The position numbers were made by a program, and so were the translations under genes. The notes beneath the pieces are model-generated. The model had not been told where the DNA came from. It ran no database searches and saw only the letters and a program-made list of their open reading frames with translations. A DNA stretch of 64,000 nt from Alentia gelatinosa (taxonomy: Eukaryota; Annelida; Polychaeta; Phyllodocida; Polynoidae): assembly GCA_950022655.1 (NCBI GenBank), contig OX465583.1:32267360-32331359 (forward strand), given 5' to 3'. Shown here one piece after another: positions 1-23,929 of this stretch; position 1 is the first letter of the stretch; every line of letters begins with the position of its first letter.

Positions 1-228
1 GCCACAGCGATCATACAAGGATTTATGGTTTTTCCGTCTTGTTGCTATTCTTACAATGATTTTCGGAAGCAGATTAGTGAAGTATCACATCGTTTCTAGT
101 AAAAAAAAAAAGCGACGGGAAAATTATTTTAGATCCACCTCTGTCTTGAACATTTAGCGTGCATATTGGGTTACTTATGTCCATCCATTGGTCATAACTG
201 AGATATCTAATGTGTTTTCCTCCTGTAG

Positions 229-11466
<11,238 letters not shown>

Positions 11467-11811
11467 TGATTCTGATTGGATAACTGGGTCCGACCTCTGA
11501 ACTACGTCATATCCTGTAAGAGGAGGAAGAAATTTGACGGAGAAGGCATTAGGAAAGGGGACTTTCGCTGTTATATGTTGACTCGGCAATTATTTATTAT
11601 TAAAATGAACTGTACGTTTGACCCAAAACATAAAGGTGGTCAGAAAGAAGCATTAAAAAGTTCAGATGAATTAGATAGTTATTTTTGACAATTAATTTAG
11701 TGGTGAGATTGTATTGATAAGGTGCTGTCCATGATCTGACTTGTATTAAATGGTCTGTTAGTTTTGCCTCCTGGAGTTAAAACCATATAAAATAATGTAC
11801 TGTCCACTGTA

Positions 11812-11817
11812 AATAAA
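11812..11817 (+). terminator. DRGX: DRGX polyadenylation signal
   Basis: AATAAA about 345 bases after the DRGX stop, in AT-rich sequence with no nearer canonical hexamer. It implies a 3' UTR of roughly 11467-11840. The sequence just after is T-rich, as expected downstream of a cleavage site. Confidence 0.7.
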
Positions 11818-11840
11818 AACATTTTGCTGAGATTGAACGA

Positions 11841-14280
11841 GCTATATGTGTTTGTGATCACAACAATACCTAGTAAAAGCGGTCACAAATGTAGAAATGA
11901 AATTATGTGTTCCCCTTTTCAGCTTTTTGTTGTTAATGCCACGTGCAATAATTTCCAAAATGATATAGAAAGATTTATACTTTATATCAAATATTCATAT
12001 AAAACATTGCACCTATCCATTGTTTTGACAACTTTACCTGTAACCGAGAATTGAAAAACAGGAGATTTTGTGAAAGAGTTTAGATTCATATGAAGGCAGA
12101 CATATCGTATGAGATTTACCGATATATATATCGCAAACAGCGGCAGTATACATAATAATACTCTGCGGGACACGAAAGTAAGCATCAAATTTTATCTCTG
12201 TAAATAGATCTACCCGATCTAATGTTGTAACAATCTACCATAGGCTTCTCAGTTACTTCACTGTATGCAGATAGTTGTTCTACTCATCTGTTACCAGGTG
12301 ATTTCCCAGAGGAAACACTTAGCTTTCACTGCCAAGTGGATTGTTCAGGTCATATGATGGCTTCCTCAGAACTTTTTGAGTTTCATTTGATAATCATTGA
12401 AGCTCTCTGATGATAAGGTATCACAATCTTTGTATCATTTGCTCTATCTTTCTCTTTGATCTCAGTCTCTGTCATGACAAACGCTTTGTTCCCTGTTCAA
12501 TGTTGTTGACTCGTTATGTAAATATGAATGGAACAGGCACGTGAGATTTTATTGTGATTACGTGGATTGAGAAATAAATATGATACGATTAATACACTGT
12601 GTTGACTATGTTCCTTTTTAGCAAACAGTAGCTCTGATGATACACAAACTTTGGTGCTCAGATATATTCCAACAACGTCAATTTCCTCATTGGTATCGGA
12701 CGTAATAAGTTAAGTTCACCTTTCTTAAGCTCTTGATCATTCAGAAAACCGGTTATAAAAAAGTGGGAATAAAGTGGCCGTGATAGCCAAAGATTTGTAG
12801 TAATTAAAATTGTAAGAATCTAGGATTTCTTGTCAAATTATCAGTGGGGAAAATGCAGCTTTTGAAAAATGACCCTCATATATATTTCTGAAGGAATACT
12901 ACTTAGCCTAGATTGTCCTAAAAATAACTTTCAAATACTATGCGTCCAAGTATTTTAGTTAAGTGATTTTGCAATAGCCCTGTATAAACTATTGTGAGAT
13001 TTTGTTATCGCAAGGAATATCTTTTCCACACACCTTTATTGGTACAGAAATGTGGATGTATTGGTCGCAAAGCGATGTTGGGATGTGGTATAAATGTATA
13101 AGTTACTATAGCTGACCGTAATGGAGGGTGATGTCGGTCTTTGAATAGGCGGATCATTTGTCAGGATAAAAAATGAATAATATCTCCATATTACAAGAAA
13201 GGGTTAAAACTATGCAAAGCCTCACAATGACGAAGGATTGATCAGCATTAAGTTTAATAAGGAGAGCTAATATTGTCATCAAAGTAAACGAAATGCGAAG
13301 GCTATTCTGCCAAAAGTATCATTGCAATCATTGACTATTTCATAGGTATAATGCTATCCCTACTTACCAAGTGCCATAACAAATAATACCATCCACACTA
13401 ACTAAATATTCACCAATACTAACAGTGTCATATATAACTATAACATCCATTACTCAGCAATGCCATCCGCATTCCCCATTCACTACCCACCATTACTGCC
13501 ATTCACTTTTACCACTCACGATCACTTTTGAATCAAAGTCCATGCCCCGAAAGACAAATATGGAATTAAAGTCGAAAGAGAAATATCACGGAATGCTAGT
13601 AACATATATCGGACAATAACTAAGACTTATTTTGAAAGTACTCTTTAGACAATGCGGAATAGCATACTATCACTCAGTGTGCGTGCTAAGCAGATTAAGG
13701 TAAGCAGGGATTATCCTTCAATGACATGTGAGCTGCTCTACCAAAGTCCCCCTAAGAGCAAGATGTCTGGGGATTCCAGTAGGCTAAGGCGGGCGAATCA
13801 TATCCCCGTACACTATATCGGGGGGTTATCTAACACGATAGTCGCCTCAAGTTTACTTAAAACAATACAAGAATAATACAAAGGGTCTTCATTGACGCAT
13901 TTTATAGAAGCTGGAATATTAAGGGCGACTTCGCATGTAATTGTCACACTATAGATTTGAAAGTAGATTAATGAACAAAGTATCTGTGTCTAGTCATAGC
14001 AAATAGAAAATGCCATATATATACTCTGATATTACCTTTTAATTTTCTCAATCTTTCTTTTATGAATAGATTCGTGTTTTCCTTCAATTTTATTCAACTT
14101 CTTTAATTACTTGTTTTCGTTCTTTTTTCAATTAGAATTTTTTAGCGATGCAGCGTCGATCGACACGCTGCTAACTCCTGTTACTTCCACTTTTTCCATT
14201 TTTTCCCTCTTGAATCCCGACCCGAAAAAAACAAACCCAACCCTCTCCCCTACGAGCAGCGCATGTCAAACGTTTACCCG
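11841..14280. other. AT-rich intergenic stretch, no gene seen
   Basis: After the DRGX poly(A) signal the sequence is AT-rich and mostly unique, with small purine or TATA-rich patches. No exon with good splice sites, RNA gene or transposon ends were recognised. Confidence 0.6.
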
Positions 14281-14289
14281 ATTAAGAAC

Positions 14290-14691
14290 GATCAAATGAT
14301 CAGAAAAATGCGCTCTAATCACTAATCTAGCCCGGATCAGATTACTTCCGCGGCAGAGACTCGGGGGGAGAGCTGCTGCCAGCTATATAGCGGGCGGGAG
14401 AAATACGATTAGGAGAGGCAACCCAACCCGGCCAAGTCATTACCGTTTCTTGCTAACCCAGCGTTACATGAACATAAATTCGATTAACACGCGTGTTAAT
14501 AGGTTGCCTTTTTGCCGGTGCTACCGTGGCTTTCTTGTTGAACATGATGCTGCACAGACGCGCTAGGGCCTGTAATTTGATTGGAGCGCCCCAAGCGGAC
14601 GGCGATGGTATCAAACGGCGGGCTGGGCTGGAGAAGGCAAGGCAAGATGTTTGCAGTGGTGTTAAGTTTCTGTTTAAGGCGATGTACGCAG
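14290..14691 (+). promoter_or_regulatory. TATA promoter-like region with orphan first exon
   Basis: 14290-14350 holds AATGATCAG, CTCTAATCACTAATC and CAGATTACTT. A GC-rich block follows, containing TATATAG at 14384-14390. A transcript starting ~25-30 bases later would run to an excellent splice donor, CGCAG|GTAAGTG, at 14692. Several short open frames cross it but none matches a known family, so a non-coding RNA first exon or an enhancer-associated promoter is possible. No acceptor partner was identified. Confidence 0.3.
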
Positions 14692-15065
14692 GTAAGTGAT
14701 GGAGGCTGGGATTTCAGAGGACGTCAGATCCGACCCCCCTCTCATCCTGTCTCTGTCACCGCCTCTGTCTCTATTCCATCTTTGGTGACATGTGAGGTAT
14801 AGGGTTGTCCAAGTTTAATCACATCTACCCCGTCTTTTATTTCATATCAAGGCAATAGCTCATAGAAGCGCACTGGCCTGTGGATTGTGTGATTCGGGGT
14901 TCGAGGCTTAAGCATGCCATTGTGTTTCCTGATTGTCTGGCATTTCATCTCATATATTCAATATCGCCATGAAATGACCTTAATTATGATGCGCTATTAA
15001 ACACCATGAACCTTGATTGAATGAAGTGATCTACTGTGCCTCTTCACTTACCCATCAAAAGATAT

Positions 15066-15106
15066 ACACAATATTACCATGATTCCGATCTAAGTGGCCG
15101 TATTCT
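15066..15106 (+). repeat. Short dispersed repeat (ACAATATTACCATGATT core), copy 1
   Basis: ACAATATTACCATGATTCCG followed by ATCTAAGTGGCCGTATTC. It recurs with few changes at 44003-44042 on the same strand and in reverse complement at 17644-17675. Copies 1 and 2 bracket the LINE relic at 15.4-17.6 kb as an inverted pair. Just right of this copy, 15110-15160 forms a hairpin (AGTAATACTC...GAGTATTACGTAG). Confidence 0.5.
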
Positions 15107-15349
15107 CCGCGTAGTTGACGCGTAGTAATACTCTGAGCGATAGCGAGGAGTATTACGTAGTGTCATTTTTTTTTTATTTGGTACTGTATAGAGGTACATA
15201 AATTGGTCTCTGCATTGCAGTTATTCTGACCAATCATATAAACCGGGATACATATTCACCGTTAACAATTTTCATCTTGGTAGGAAATATATATAACGTA
15301 TATACAAGGAATGGTATAATGATAGATGCAGTGGAAAAAATAGTTTAGA

Positions 15350-17600
15350 CATGACTCATATTACCATATCTTCGGAGAGATTTAGACAAGCCTGTCCTCA
15401 TGGATCGTGATCATGTTTATCGTAGTATTTTAGTCTAGCATATTTCTTGAAACTGTAGAGACTGCCCGTTTGAACGTCCAGTGGTAGACTGTTCCAGTTG
15501 TTCATACCGGTATATACTGGGCTTCGTTTAAAGAAGCTTGTTTTGGGCCTCTTCAATTTTATTGTTCGCTTTCCTTGAGTTCGAGTATTTCGTTCATTAA
15601 CCTCGATTTTAAGTTCTGCGTACTTTTTCATAAATAATAGTTTTAGATAGACTCGTCTTTGTAGAAGTGATTGCACACGACAAATACAGTGTAGTTCCTT
15701 AATTGATTTTTCCCTAGTCAAGGTGCGCGTACATATTCACAGACCCCTGTTTTGGGTAATTTGCAGTTTAGCTAAGAGACCCTTTTTTGCTCCATCTACA
15801 AAGTAACCAGGATAGTCAAAGATAGGGGAGATTAACAAGTTATAGATTTTTATACTTGTCTCTTGATCGATATACCGTCTAACTCTGGCCAATTTAAATA
15901 GTCTATAGTTTACCTTCTTAAGTGTCTCATTTATACAACGTTCCCAGTTCAAGGTTTCATCTATAGTGATTCCTAGATAAGAAAATTGGTGACAATAGGG
16001 CAATTCACTGCCATCTATATGCAGAGCGGATAATGTTTGTGCGCTTTGGATCTGGTTTAGTTTGTGTCGTGATCCAAACATGCATGCCGTGATCCAAACA
16101 TGCATGCCTTAGTCTTTTTCACGTTTACTTTCATTTTGTTTATAACACACCAATTTGTTAGTTTAATCAGGTCCCCATTCAGTCTATGTATAGAGTCCAT
16201 CTGTTTGCGATCCGAGGTATATATTACTAGATCATCAGCATACGCTATGTGGGAACAACTAAGATCTAACATATCTATATCATTTAGGTAGCAGTTAAAG
16301 AGTATCGGTCCAAGTATACTTCCTTGGGGCACACCCGTATGTATGTCAAGATAGGTCGATAGAGACTTACCGACCCTCACACGTTGTTGTCTATTTTTCA
16401 AGTAGTCTTGTATCCATTTTAGTGCCTTGTTACAGATTCCCATATTACATAGTTTACTTATTAGGACAGCATGATTGACACGATCGAAGGCTTTGCTTAG
16501 ATCTACAAAGACACACGTACATATTCTTCCATTATCTCGCTCTGCATACAACGTTTGAACAAGTTCCGTGATTGCATCTACTGTTCCTCTACCGCTTCTA
16601 AAACCGTATTGATTTGGGCTATAGATTTTATTTACCTCTAAAAATTCGTTCATATATTTATGGATTAACTTTCTATCAATTTACCAGGCAGAGGTAGAAG
16701 TGAAATTGGTCACCAATCTCCGACCGAGGTCGAGTCACCATTCTTTGGTATTGGTATAACATCTCCCCTGGCTCATTTTAATGGAAAGATGGCTAAGTTT
16801 ACTGAGTTTTGGAACATGTGGCGGACTTGATCAATTATTACTATGAAAGCATCCTTTAAAACTCTAGAATTGATGTCTGGTACCCCACTACTTTTATGTG
16901 TATCTATTTCTTTTATATATTTGTAAAGTTCTCCTATAGTTGCAGTAAAGTCTTCCGCATTATTTATCATTGGTGGTATAACATCATCGACTTCAGGGAT
17001 ATTTATACCGTCATTTATGAGACTCTCTTCAGTCGATGAAGGATCTCCAACTGTTACATAAAACGAGTTCATAAAATCAGGCAGAGATTCCCCTACCACT
17101 TCTTTACCAGTATTTGTGTCTATTAGTTTGGTAACCTTTATATCCTGCTGTGGGTTATACAAGTTTTTTATAGTTGACCAGAATTTCCATGGACAGTTCT
17201 TTGTCTCTTCGAGTTTCTCCTCCCAGTAGGCTCTTTTAGTCTCCTTAATTTCAGTTTTTATGCTCTTATTTAATTTCTTTAGTTCTTTGGACAGAAATTG
17301 GGTGCCAAATTGCCGGTATAGTGTGGTTAGTTCCTTACGCTCTACCAATAGGTCTTTTATATGGTCGGTTATCCAGTAGTTCTTTGCTCTATTAAATTTC
17401 ATTTCCCTTTTCGGACATGTTTTATTTAGGTATTCCTCTAATTTTTCAACAATGAAGTCCCACTGACAGTTTGGATCATTGCTTCTGTAAAATAATGACC
17501 AGTCAACAGAGTTAAGATGACCCTGTAGATCATTCTTAACGTATCTACGGTAGCTTCTACCAGAGAAAGACAAGGTTATTCGGGGACGTTTCATCTTTTT
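15350..17600 (-). mobile_element. Non-LTR retrotransposon relic (LINE, reverse transcriptase)
   Basis: Read on the minus strand: 17594-16773 encodes the pre-RT region (GRSYRRYVKND, AYWEEKLEETKNCPWKFW, HKSSGVPDINSRVLKDA). The RT core follows at 16653-16057 with QYGFRSGRGTVDA, FVDLSKAFDRVNH, TGVPQGSILGP and the catalytic YADDLVIY (residues ~138-145 of that segment). The post-RT part at 16105-15398 has FSYLGITIDETLNW, ARVRRYIDQ, QNRGL and MNNWNSLPLDVQ. It is dead: in-frame TGA stops at the 16773 end, near 16700 and at 15737, a frameshift near 16670, and a 20-bp tandem duplication at 16070-16109. No apurinic endonuclease domain precedes it, so it is 5'-truncated. Family is Jockey/CR1-like; clade not resolved. 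Confidence 0.9.
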
Positions 17601-17643
17601 TTTGCGTACTGTTATTGCGTACTGTCATCTACAAAGAGAATAA

Positions 17644-17675
17644 GGCCACACAGATTGAAATCATGGTAATGTTGT
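17644..17675 (-). repeat. Short dispersed repeat, inverted copy
   Basis: The reverse complement reads ACAACATTACCATGATTTCA then ATCTGTGTGGCC, matching the repeat at 15066-15106. It sits just beyond the 5' end of the LINE relic. From 17780 to 17890 further hairpin-forming words (CCGCATTCTCC...GAATACGG) occur. Confidence 0.5.
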
Positions 17676-17899
17676 ATTTATTACTCACCTTCCGACTAAT
17701 TATTAGGAAAAAAATGTTGTAAATAATTAGAAATTCGACCCAAGCATCGTGCATTGTTTACATATAATAGTTCCTATAATGACCGTCAGGTGGCCGAAAA
17801 AAGCCGCATTCTCCTAGAAGAATACGGCTTCCCGTATTCTACTCAGTAGCGAGCTGGAGGCTCCAAAGGCTTAGTATGGAGACTCCGTATTCGGTGGGT

Positions 17900-18770
17900 A
17901 ATAAATTGATTTATATAAACATATATATTGTGAAGGCGCAATAGTTTAAATAGCTCACGACACAAGAATAACTATGCATATCTAATTATGTATGCATAAT
18001 CAGGTGCTAACTCTGAGATAATCGTCTTTGCAACTGTGTTCACAGGGTAAACATAACATATTCATGCATCTTCAATATGAATATTAACACCTGAAAAGTT
18101 TCCTAACTAATGATCCAGGAATCTTCCCATTCGCCTGTTCCATGATGCGCCCCGTTTTATACGAAATAGGAGCAGAGAGGCGATGCCGGGACCATCTGAC
18201 TGTAGATGATTTCATAGAATGAACAAATTCAAATTTTCGATTAACTTCATTCGAAACCGTGTATCGTAAATATATCACAAGGAACTTATATCAAAGTTCT
18301 CTATAGATGAGTATATATTCAGATTGTCGGTAGTCACCCCTATGCTCCTGTTTCGTGAGAAAGGCTCAAAAAGGATCAGAATAACTCGTTGTAACGAGAG
18401 ATACAATAAAGTGAATAAAAAAATATATATGAATACATAGGAAAGCCTGTGCAGGAGGAAAGTATGAATACAGTTGTAATCACATGGTATGGGGCGCAGT
18501 ATATGTGATGAGTTGGATACTTATTTCGCATCAGTATAAACGTGGAATAGTTAAGAAGAGTATATACTGATACTGGCAGTGAAAATACTGAAGTGCCGTG
18601 CCATTTTGTTTATGTTAAAATGATGCAAACTGGGAAGTTAGAAAGTATTATTGTGTCAAATAATTGAGACACAAATCTAAAAACAGGATATCTATCTAAC
18701 GTAACAACAAATTCATGATAATCAATAAAAGAAAATTTCAACACACACACACAGATCTACAGATTCCTCT
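17900..18770. other. AT-rich stretch, no gene seen
   Basis: Mostly AT-rich unique sequence. A short CA run lies at 18741-18752. No coding, RNA or transposon signature was recognised. Confidence 0.55.
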
Positions 18771-18779
18771 ATGACTTTT

Positions 18780-19470
18780 ACCCCTACATATCGCTCTACA
18801 CTAGACCCTACCCCCGGCTCGGTGCTCGGGGCGGCGGCCTTGGAGCAGCTCAGGCCGGGGGGAGGGGGAGGAGGGGCGGCGGTATCGACTCGGTGTGGCC
18901 GGCGCCAATAGAGCCCCACGACACGCAGTCAATGCTTCATTACGGCCCGACCCTGGCATCCCGGACCCTGATTTCATCAGCCCCGGGGTGCTAACTCCGT
19001 TACAGCCACCCGATTCAATTAGCAAAAACGACGCCGCCAAGAGAGGGCTAAATAATATTTTCGTTACAAACCTGTTTTAACTTGCAAATAGGATGAGAGG
19101 GAGGCAGGTCGGTGCTGCAGGGCAGGAGGGGAGGGGGGAGGGGTGTGGGTGGGAGAAGAGGAGGGGTAGGGGCAGGGGTGGGAGCAGGGGACAGAGCGAA
19201 TGGCAAAGCGCGATAGGGTAAATATGAGGAAGGGTAGGGTAGGGTATAGCATGGGATAAGTTGGGGTGGAGGGAGAAGTGAGTGTTGTTTGGTGATGTAG
19301 GGAAAGGTAGGGCATAACAGTAATGGAGTATGATGTGATGAAGTGGGGTGGGGCATACTAGCGAAGGGTATGGTTGGATGTTGCAGGGTGAATTGGGATT
19401 GGATAGGGGATATAGAAGGGCATGGTATGGAGGTAAAGGGTATGGGGGGATAGTAGGGGAGTAGTTTGAG
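18780..19470. promoter_or_regulatory. GC-rich island followed by G-rich tract
   Basis: 18790-19045 is GC-rich with CCCGATTCAATTAGC and CGTTACAG words, possibly regulatory. 19085-19470 is a strongly G-rich, C-poor tract (GGGGAGGGG, GGTAGGGTAGGGTAT) that could form G-quadruplexes. Antisense open frames there are only the C-rich complement of this tract. Confidence 0.35.
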
Positions 19471-19479
19471 GTTTGATTT

Positions 19480-19550
19480 GTTGTTTTATTTAACGTCCTA
19501 TGGGACCATCTCAAAGTTCAGCTTTATTCAATATGTTTACGCTCGAAGGG
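19480..19550 (-). mobile_element. SINE tail fragment
   Basis: TTGTTGTTTTATTTAACGTCC followed by AAAGTTCAGCTTT matches the tail end of the tRNA-derived SINE seen more fully at 56537-56815. In minus orientation it reads GGACGTTAAAT then A/C-rich. Confidence 0.5.
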
Positions 19551-20234
19551 AAGTGACCAAATTGAGGCACATCTACATAAAAATCGAGACGAAAGTACTG
19601 TAACAGATATACATGGTAAAACTAGAAGCAAATAGTATGTTCATCATAGATGAATGAGCGTGCAATCATAGATGAATAATAATACAAAGGTTTGGATTAT
19701 ATCCAGTCTATGGACAGTTTTCTCTAACCCACTTGCACCCAGGCAACGTGCTATTTCTGCAACTGACTAACTAGGATCCAAACACATCAAGCACAAGTGG
19801 GTGTTGAGGTATTTTGGTTTTCATTGATTGGTCATGGTCAGCTGGGCACACCTCTGAGACCCTGAGACACTGGCTCCCTGCTCTGTTCTTACTATCACAT
19901 TGAACATCATGCAGATAGTGAAGGGATAGTTTTCTGGAAGCACACTGAAAGTTCAATGTGACCACTCTTAAACTCTAGATGATGTATTTAGTGCGTGCAA
20001 GCACGCTCTAACAAGGAAGGGGCTTTTGGGTTGCAGTGTCGGGTAGGACAAGACGCGGAAAACATTTTAGTTTAGGCCAGGTAGTGGGGTTGAGAGTAAT
20101 GCAGGAAGGTGCAAATAACTGCTCTATTGACACGAATGAGGCTGAATTAATATTTTTTGTTTTGGATTAGAAAATATGATATTATATACTGAATATGAAA
20201 TCCTTCACTTTCATGGAAAACTCTTAATTATTCA

Positions 20235-20381
20235 GGGGGCCATCCATAAGGTGTGTACGTAGTGAGGAGTTGAGGGGTAAATGTGTACGTTCCTTCTTTA
20301 ATCTAATGCGTACAGGATGGAAAGATAGGGGGGGGGGGTCAAATTCTCAGAAATTTTGCGTACGTACTTTATGGAAGGCCC
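20235..20381. mobile_element. Small MITE, copy 2
   Basis: 147 bp from GGGGGCCATCCATAAG to TACGTACTTTATGGAAGGCCC, the two ends being inverted repeats of each other. Interior phrases (CGTTCCTTCTTTAATC, GCGTACAGGATGG, CAAATTCTCAGAAATTTTGC) align with the copy at 3177-3309. An 11-base G run at 20328-20338 lies inside. Confidence 0.65.
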
Positions 20382-20439
20382 AAAAATGATACGTAGATGT
20401 TAAGGGAGCTGCCTTCTCTAATATGTAGGGGAATGGGAA

Positions 20440-20900
20440 TGTAGGCGGAGACGGAGAGAGAGAAACAGAGAGCAGGTTGTGGGTCAAGGGAGCCTGGTGA
20501 CCGCGCTGAGAGTGGCTCGACCCCGGCATTCCCCTCCATTCGGCTCCCGTTGTGTGACCAGCTCTCTCTCTCCCTTAGCGCCCAGCCCCGAGAAACGCGC
20601 CCAAATCGCCTGATTTCCTCACCAAAAATGAAGTTGTCTCCGAGCGCCGCCAAACAAGTCGTAATCAATTGAATACAATTTGCCGAAGAGGCGCCTTTGA
20701 AATTTAATTTCCCGCCAAATTGGGGACACGCGAGGCGGGAGAGTGAAAATCAAAGAGTAGGGGTGGGATGGAGGGGTAGGAGGCGGGAATGTGCAGTGCC
20801 CCCCCGGCGGCCGACACTAGAACTTATTACTGGCCAATACAAGCTATACACGTTTAATACTGGAGCCCCACGCGTGCGTTATGGAATTTTGTCATTTGTA
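20440..20900. promoter_or_regulatory. GC-rich island, candidate regulatory
   Basis: Contains CAAATCGCCTGATTTCC, GTAATCAATTGAATACAATTT and GAAATTTAATTTCCCGCC (E2F-like core) in a mixed GC-rich/TAAT context resembling the other islands of this window. No exon supported. Confidence 0.3.
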
Positions 20901-20939
20901 AATGGAGTTAGGAGTAACAATCACTGAGACTGGGTAACC

Positions 20940-22870
20940 TGATTCTTGACGTCCTCGTCGGCCACCCCTCTCCCCACGCAGTGTCTGTCCTGTACTGCCT
21001 GCTCACTGGCAACCCACCTCCTCATACCATCTTCTATGTGCCCTGCACCACCCACCCGCCGGCCACCCCTCTCCATCACAGTGTATGCCACCTGCCCTGC
21101 ACCATCTGCAACCCATCCAATCCTCATGCCATCTGCCACCTACTCCGCACCATCACCCCACTGACCGCCCATTTCCCCACACTGTCTGCCACCCACCCTG
21201 CACCAGCCACCTACAAACCATCTGCTACCTCACATCATCTGTAATGTACCCTGCACCACATGTCGACCCATCCCATCAGACTGTCACCTACTCTACACCA
21301 CCTGCCAGCCGCCCAACTGTCAGAGTATCTGCCACCTGCATTGCCCCACCCATTACAACCTTTATGATTGATACTATATCTTCCTGTATATAAGTTTAGC
21401 TGTATAACAGCAAAATATATCTGTACTTGGCAATTGACTGAGCAAACATTCAACATACAAGGAAACCAGTCTTTATTTGACCGATGTATATTGTCAGGAT
21501 AAATAGATGAATTTTTAAAAAACCTATCCATCCGCCAACGACCAAATCCCTCACACAATCTGTCATTATGGCTAACATGGTAATGTTAAGAAGGGATGAA
21601 GGATACGCTATACAGCCACATTCCTAGGATGTCATGTGGGACACGCACATGGACACCACATGACCCCGCAACCCTCCTCACTCCTCAACAGACAGAGACT
21701 CAAAAAGGATGACTCCCTGCTTCTCTGCGGTCCCACCTTAATAAGTCCGGTTTCACTCCTTCAACTTTACAAGAAACGGGCAAAATGAAGAGCAGTGCTC
21801 CAAAGACCACCAGGGCGACAAGAAGGAGAGCAGGAGGTGAGTCTCCCTAACAAATCACCGGAAGAGAGACGGAAAGCCACCATCAAACAACAACGTGGCT
21901 ACGGCATTGCATACACCACCACCAGCGGTCATCGCCTCCAAGCCACGCAATGACGCAATGGCCAGCTTAAATTACCTGGCTGGATTGTACTCTGTAATTT
22001 GGGATATTTTATTAATATTTCCAATGTACTTGTCTTTTTGTGTTAGTCCTTAGCCCTGCTCCGTGTGTCACAGCCTCCTCACAGTGCCTGCCACCTGCTC
22101 TGCACCACCCAGCCATTTGTCATTTCTCCCCTCACACCGTAGGCCACCCACCATGCACTGCTGCCCAATATCTATCGTACCCCTCGCATCATCTGCCACC
22201 TTGTCCTTCCTACCTGCCACCCACACAGCCTCACATCTGCCCTGGATCCCTCATCCATTCACTTATATTTTCCGTCACCTTCTCTACACCACCCATCCAC
22301 CCCCTCAGACCGACATGAAGCATGCACAACTTGCCCAATCCCCACCCCTCACACTGTTTGCCTTCCCTGAACTACCCAATCCCCAGCCACCCACCCCTCA
22401 CAATATCTGCCAAATTTCCTGCACCACCCACTGACACCCACCTCTACCGTTCATGCGACATGCTACCTGCACCATACTTCGACTGATCCGTCACCCATCA
22501 GGCTATCTGCCACCCATCTCTTTACTATCTACCCATGTACCACCCACTCCCTAATACCATCTGAAACCCACCCTGCAACACCCCACCACCCACATTACAC
22601 AATGTCTGCCACCTACCCTGCACCAGCCACTAACACCATGTGGCACCTTTCCTGTACTACTTGCCCACGAGCCATCTTCCCCAGGCCAATCACACTGTTC
22701 GCCATCCGTCTTACACCATCTTCCCTGCACTGCCCACTGACTTACCACTCCTCCTGAATTGCCTACTCTATAACAGGCATTGACTTCTAATCTCCTGACG
22801 CTATCAACCGTCACCGTCTCTCGCTCTGTTGTCTGTTCTCCACTGCCCTTCACCCGCCCTACGCGTCAAC
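20940..22870. repeat. C/A-rich degenerate minisatellite
   Basis: Two blocks (20960-21360 and 22050-22860) full of CACCTGC(C)CTGCACCA, CATCTGCCACC and CCACCCACC variants, the complement type of the arrays at 4.0-6.0 kb. The middle part (21370-22040) is not repetitive. It holds ATGAAGAGCAGTGC with an open frame of about 18 basic residues running into a GGAG|GTGAGT donor near 21837, an orphan exon candidate of low weight. An 18-base C run ends the region at 22911-22928. Confidence 0.55.
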
Positions 22871-23249
22871 CCGGCCGCTGATCTCCCTCTCCACCCCTCC
22901 TCGTGTCCATCCCCCCCCCCCCCCCCCCACCCACCCCCCACGCCCTCATTTCTGACCGCGCAATAACGTGCAGGGCGTGTGCAGCCGACCGTGAAACGTG
23001 TTACTTGTACAATAGAAAAGGCGCTAAATGCAATTTACGCGGCATTAGTGATAGGGGCGTAGGGGGCAGGGTGGGTGATGGGTGACCGTAGGAGCTGTGA
23101 GATAGGGCTCAGGGACCAGGAGGCAGGAAGACTAGACGAGTTGGTTGTGGCGACGGGCAAAGGAGTGGTTCAGCAGATAGAGTTTAGAATAGGACGGGTT
23201 GCTGCTGACATAGAGACTGCTGAGGTAGTAGGAACCGGAATCTAATACG

Positions 23250-23620
23250 GCCAATTAGTCTATTGGGTGGTTGTATCACATATTGTAACATGATGGACTA
23301 CATGAGATGAATTTGACAGGCAAAGGTACAGATTACTCAAAACTCGAAATTTATAAAGTATACATCGCCATACCCAAATGCACTCTCCATATACTACTTA
23401 CTAGTGTCCATACTCCAGTTCATATTTCCATGTATTATTCATATAGTTGTGTCCATACTTTAATTCGGATTTAGGGCCAGTCAGCCCGTTGGATGGTTGT
23501 TTCATATCATGGAATCTATGAGACGAAGATGGTATACACTCGAAACTTAAAAGAATACTTAGCCATACCCAAATGGATTCTTCGTGTAATATTTTTTCTC
23601 TATTCTTTAAAAGTATTCCC
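23250..23620. repeat. Diverged direct duplication
   Basis: A unit with GGCCA.T.AG.C..TTGG(G/A)TGGTTGT, a TGAGA(T/C)GAA word, ACTCGAAA and CATACCCAAATG occurs at about 23258-23385 and again at about 23473-23590. It is old (many mismatches). Function unknown. Confidence 0.4.
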
Positions 23621-23929
23621 TTAGACTTAGAAAATGCACTCAGCCCAAGAGCTTGTTTCAATATGCGCCCAGTTTATCAATGGTTTATTAATTATGTCCT
23701 GTGAGATTATTGATGAGAGTCGATAAGGAATGGTGCCATAAACGTCTAACTTCAATATTAATACAGATGTAATTACTGAGAAAGTAATAGAAAATAATAA
23801 AGTAATACCCCCCAACAAAACATTGTATATGTACGCCCTGGCATGATGGATTACATAAACCTCCCCCAAATGAAATTACCACATTCATACAGCACGTTAC
23901 ACAATCCACGTCGGAGAAGAAAGAACCAG

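Noticed and set aside
19048..19514. Pro/Ser/Thr-rich minus-strand frames
   Set aside because: Complement of a G-rich tract; low complexity.
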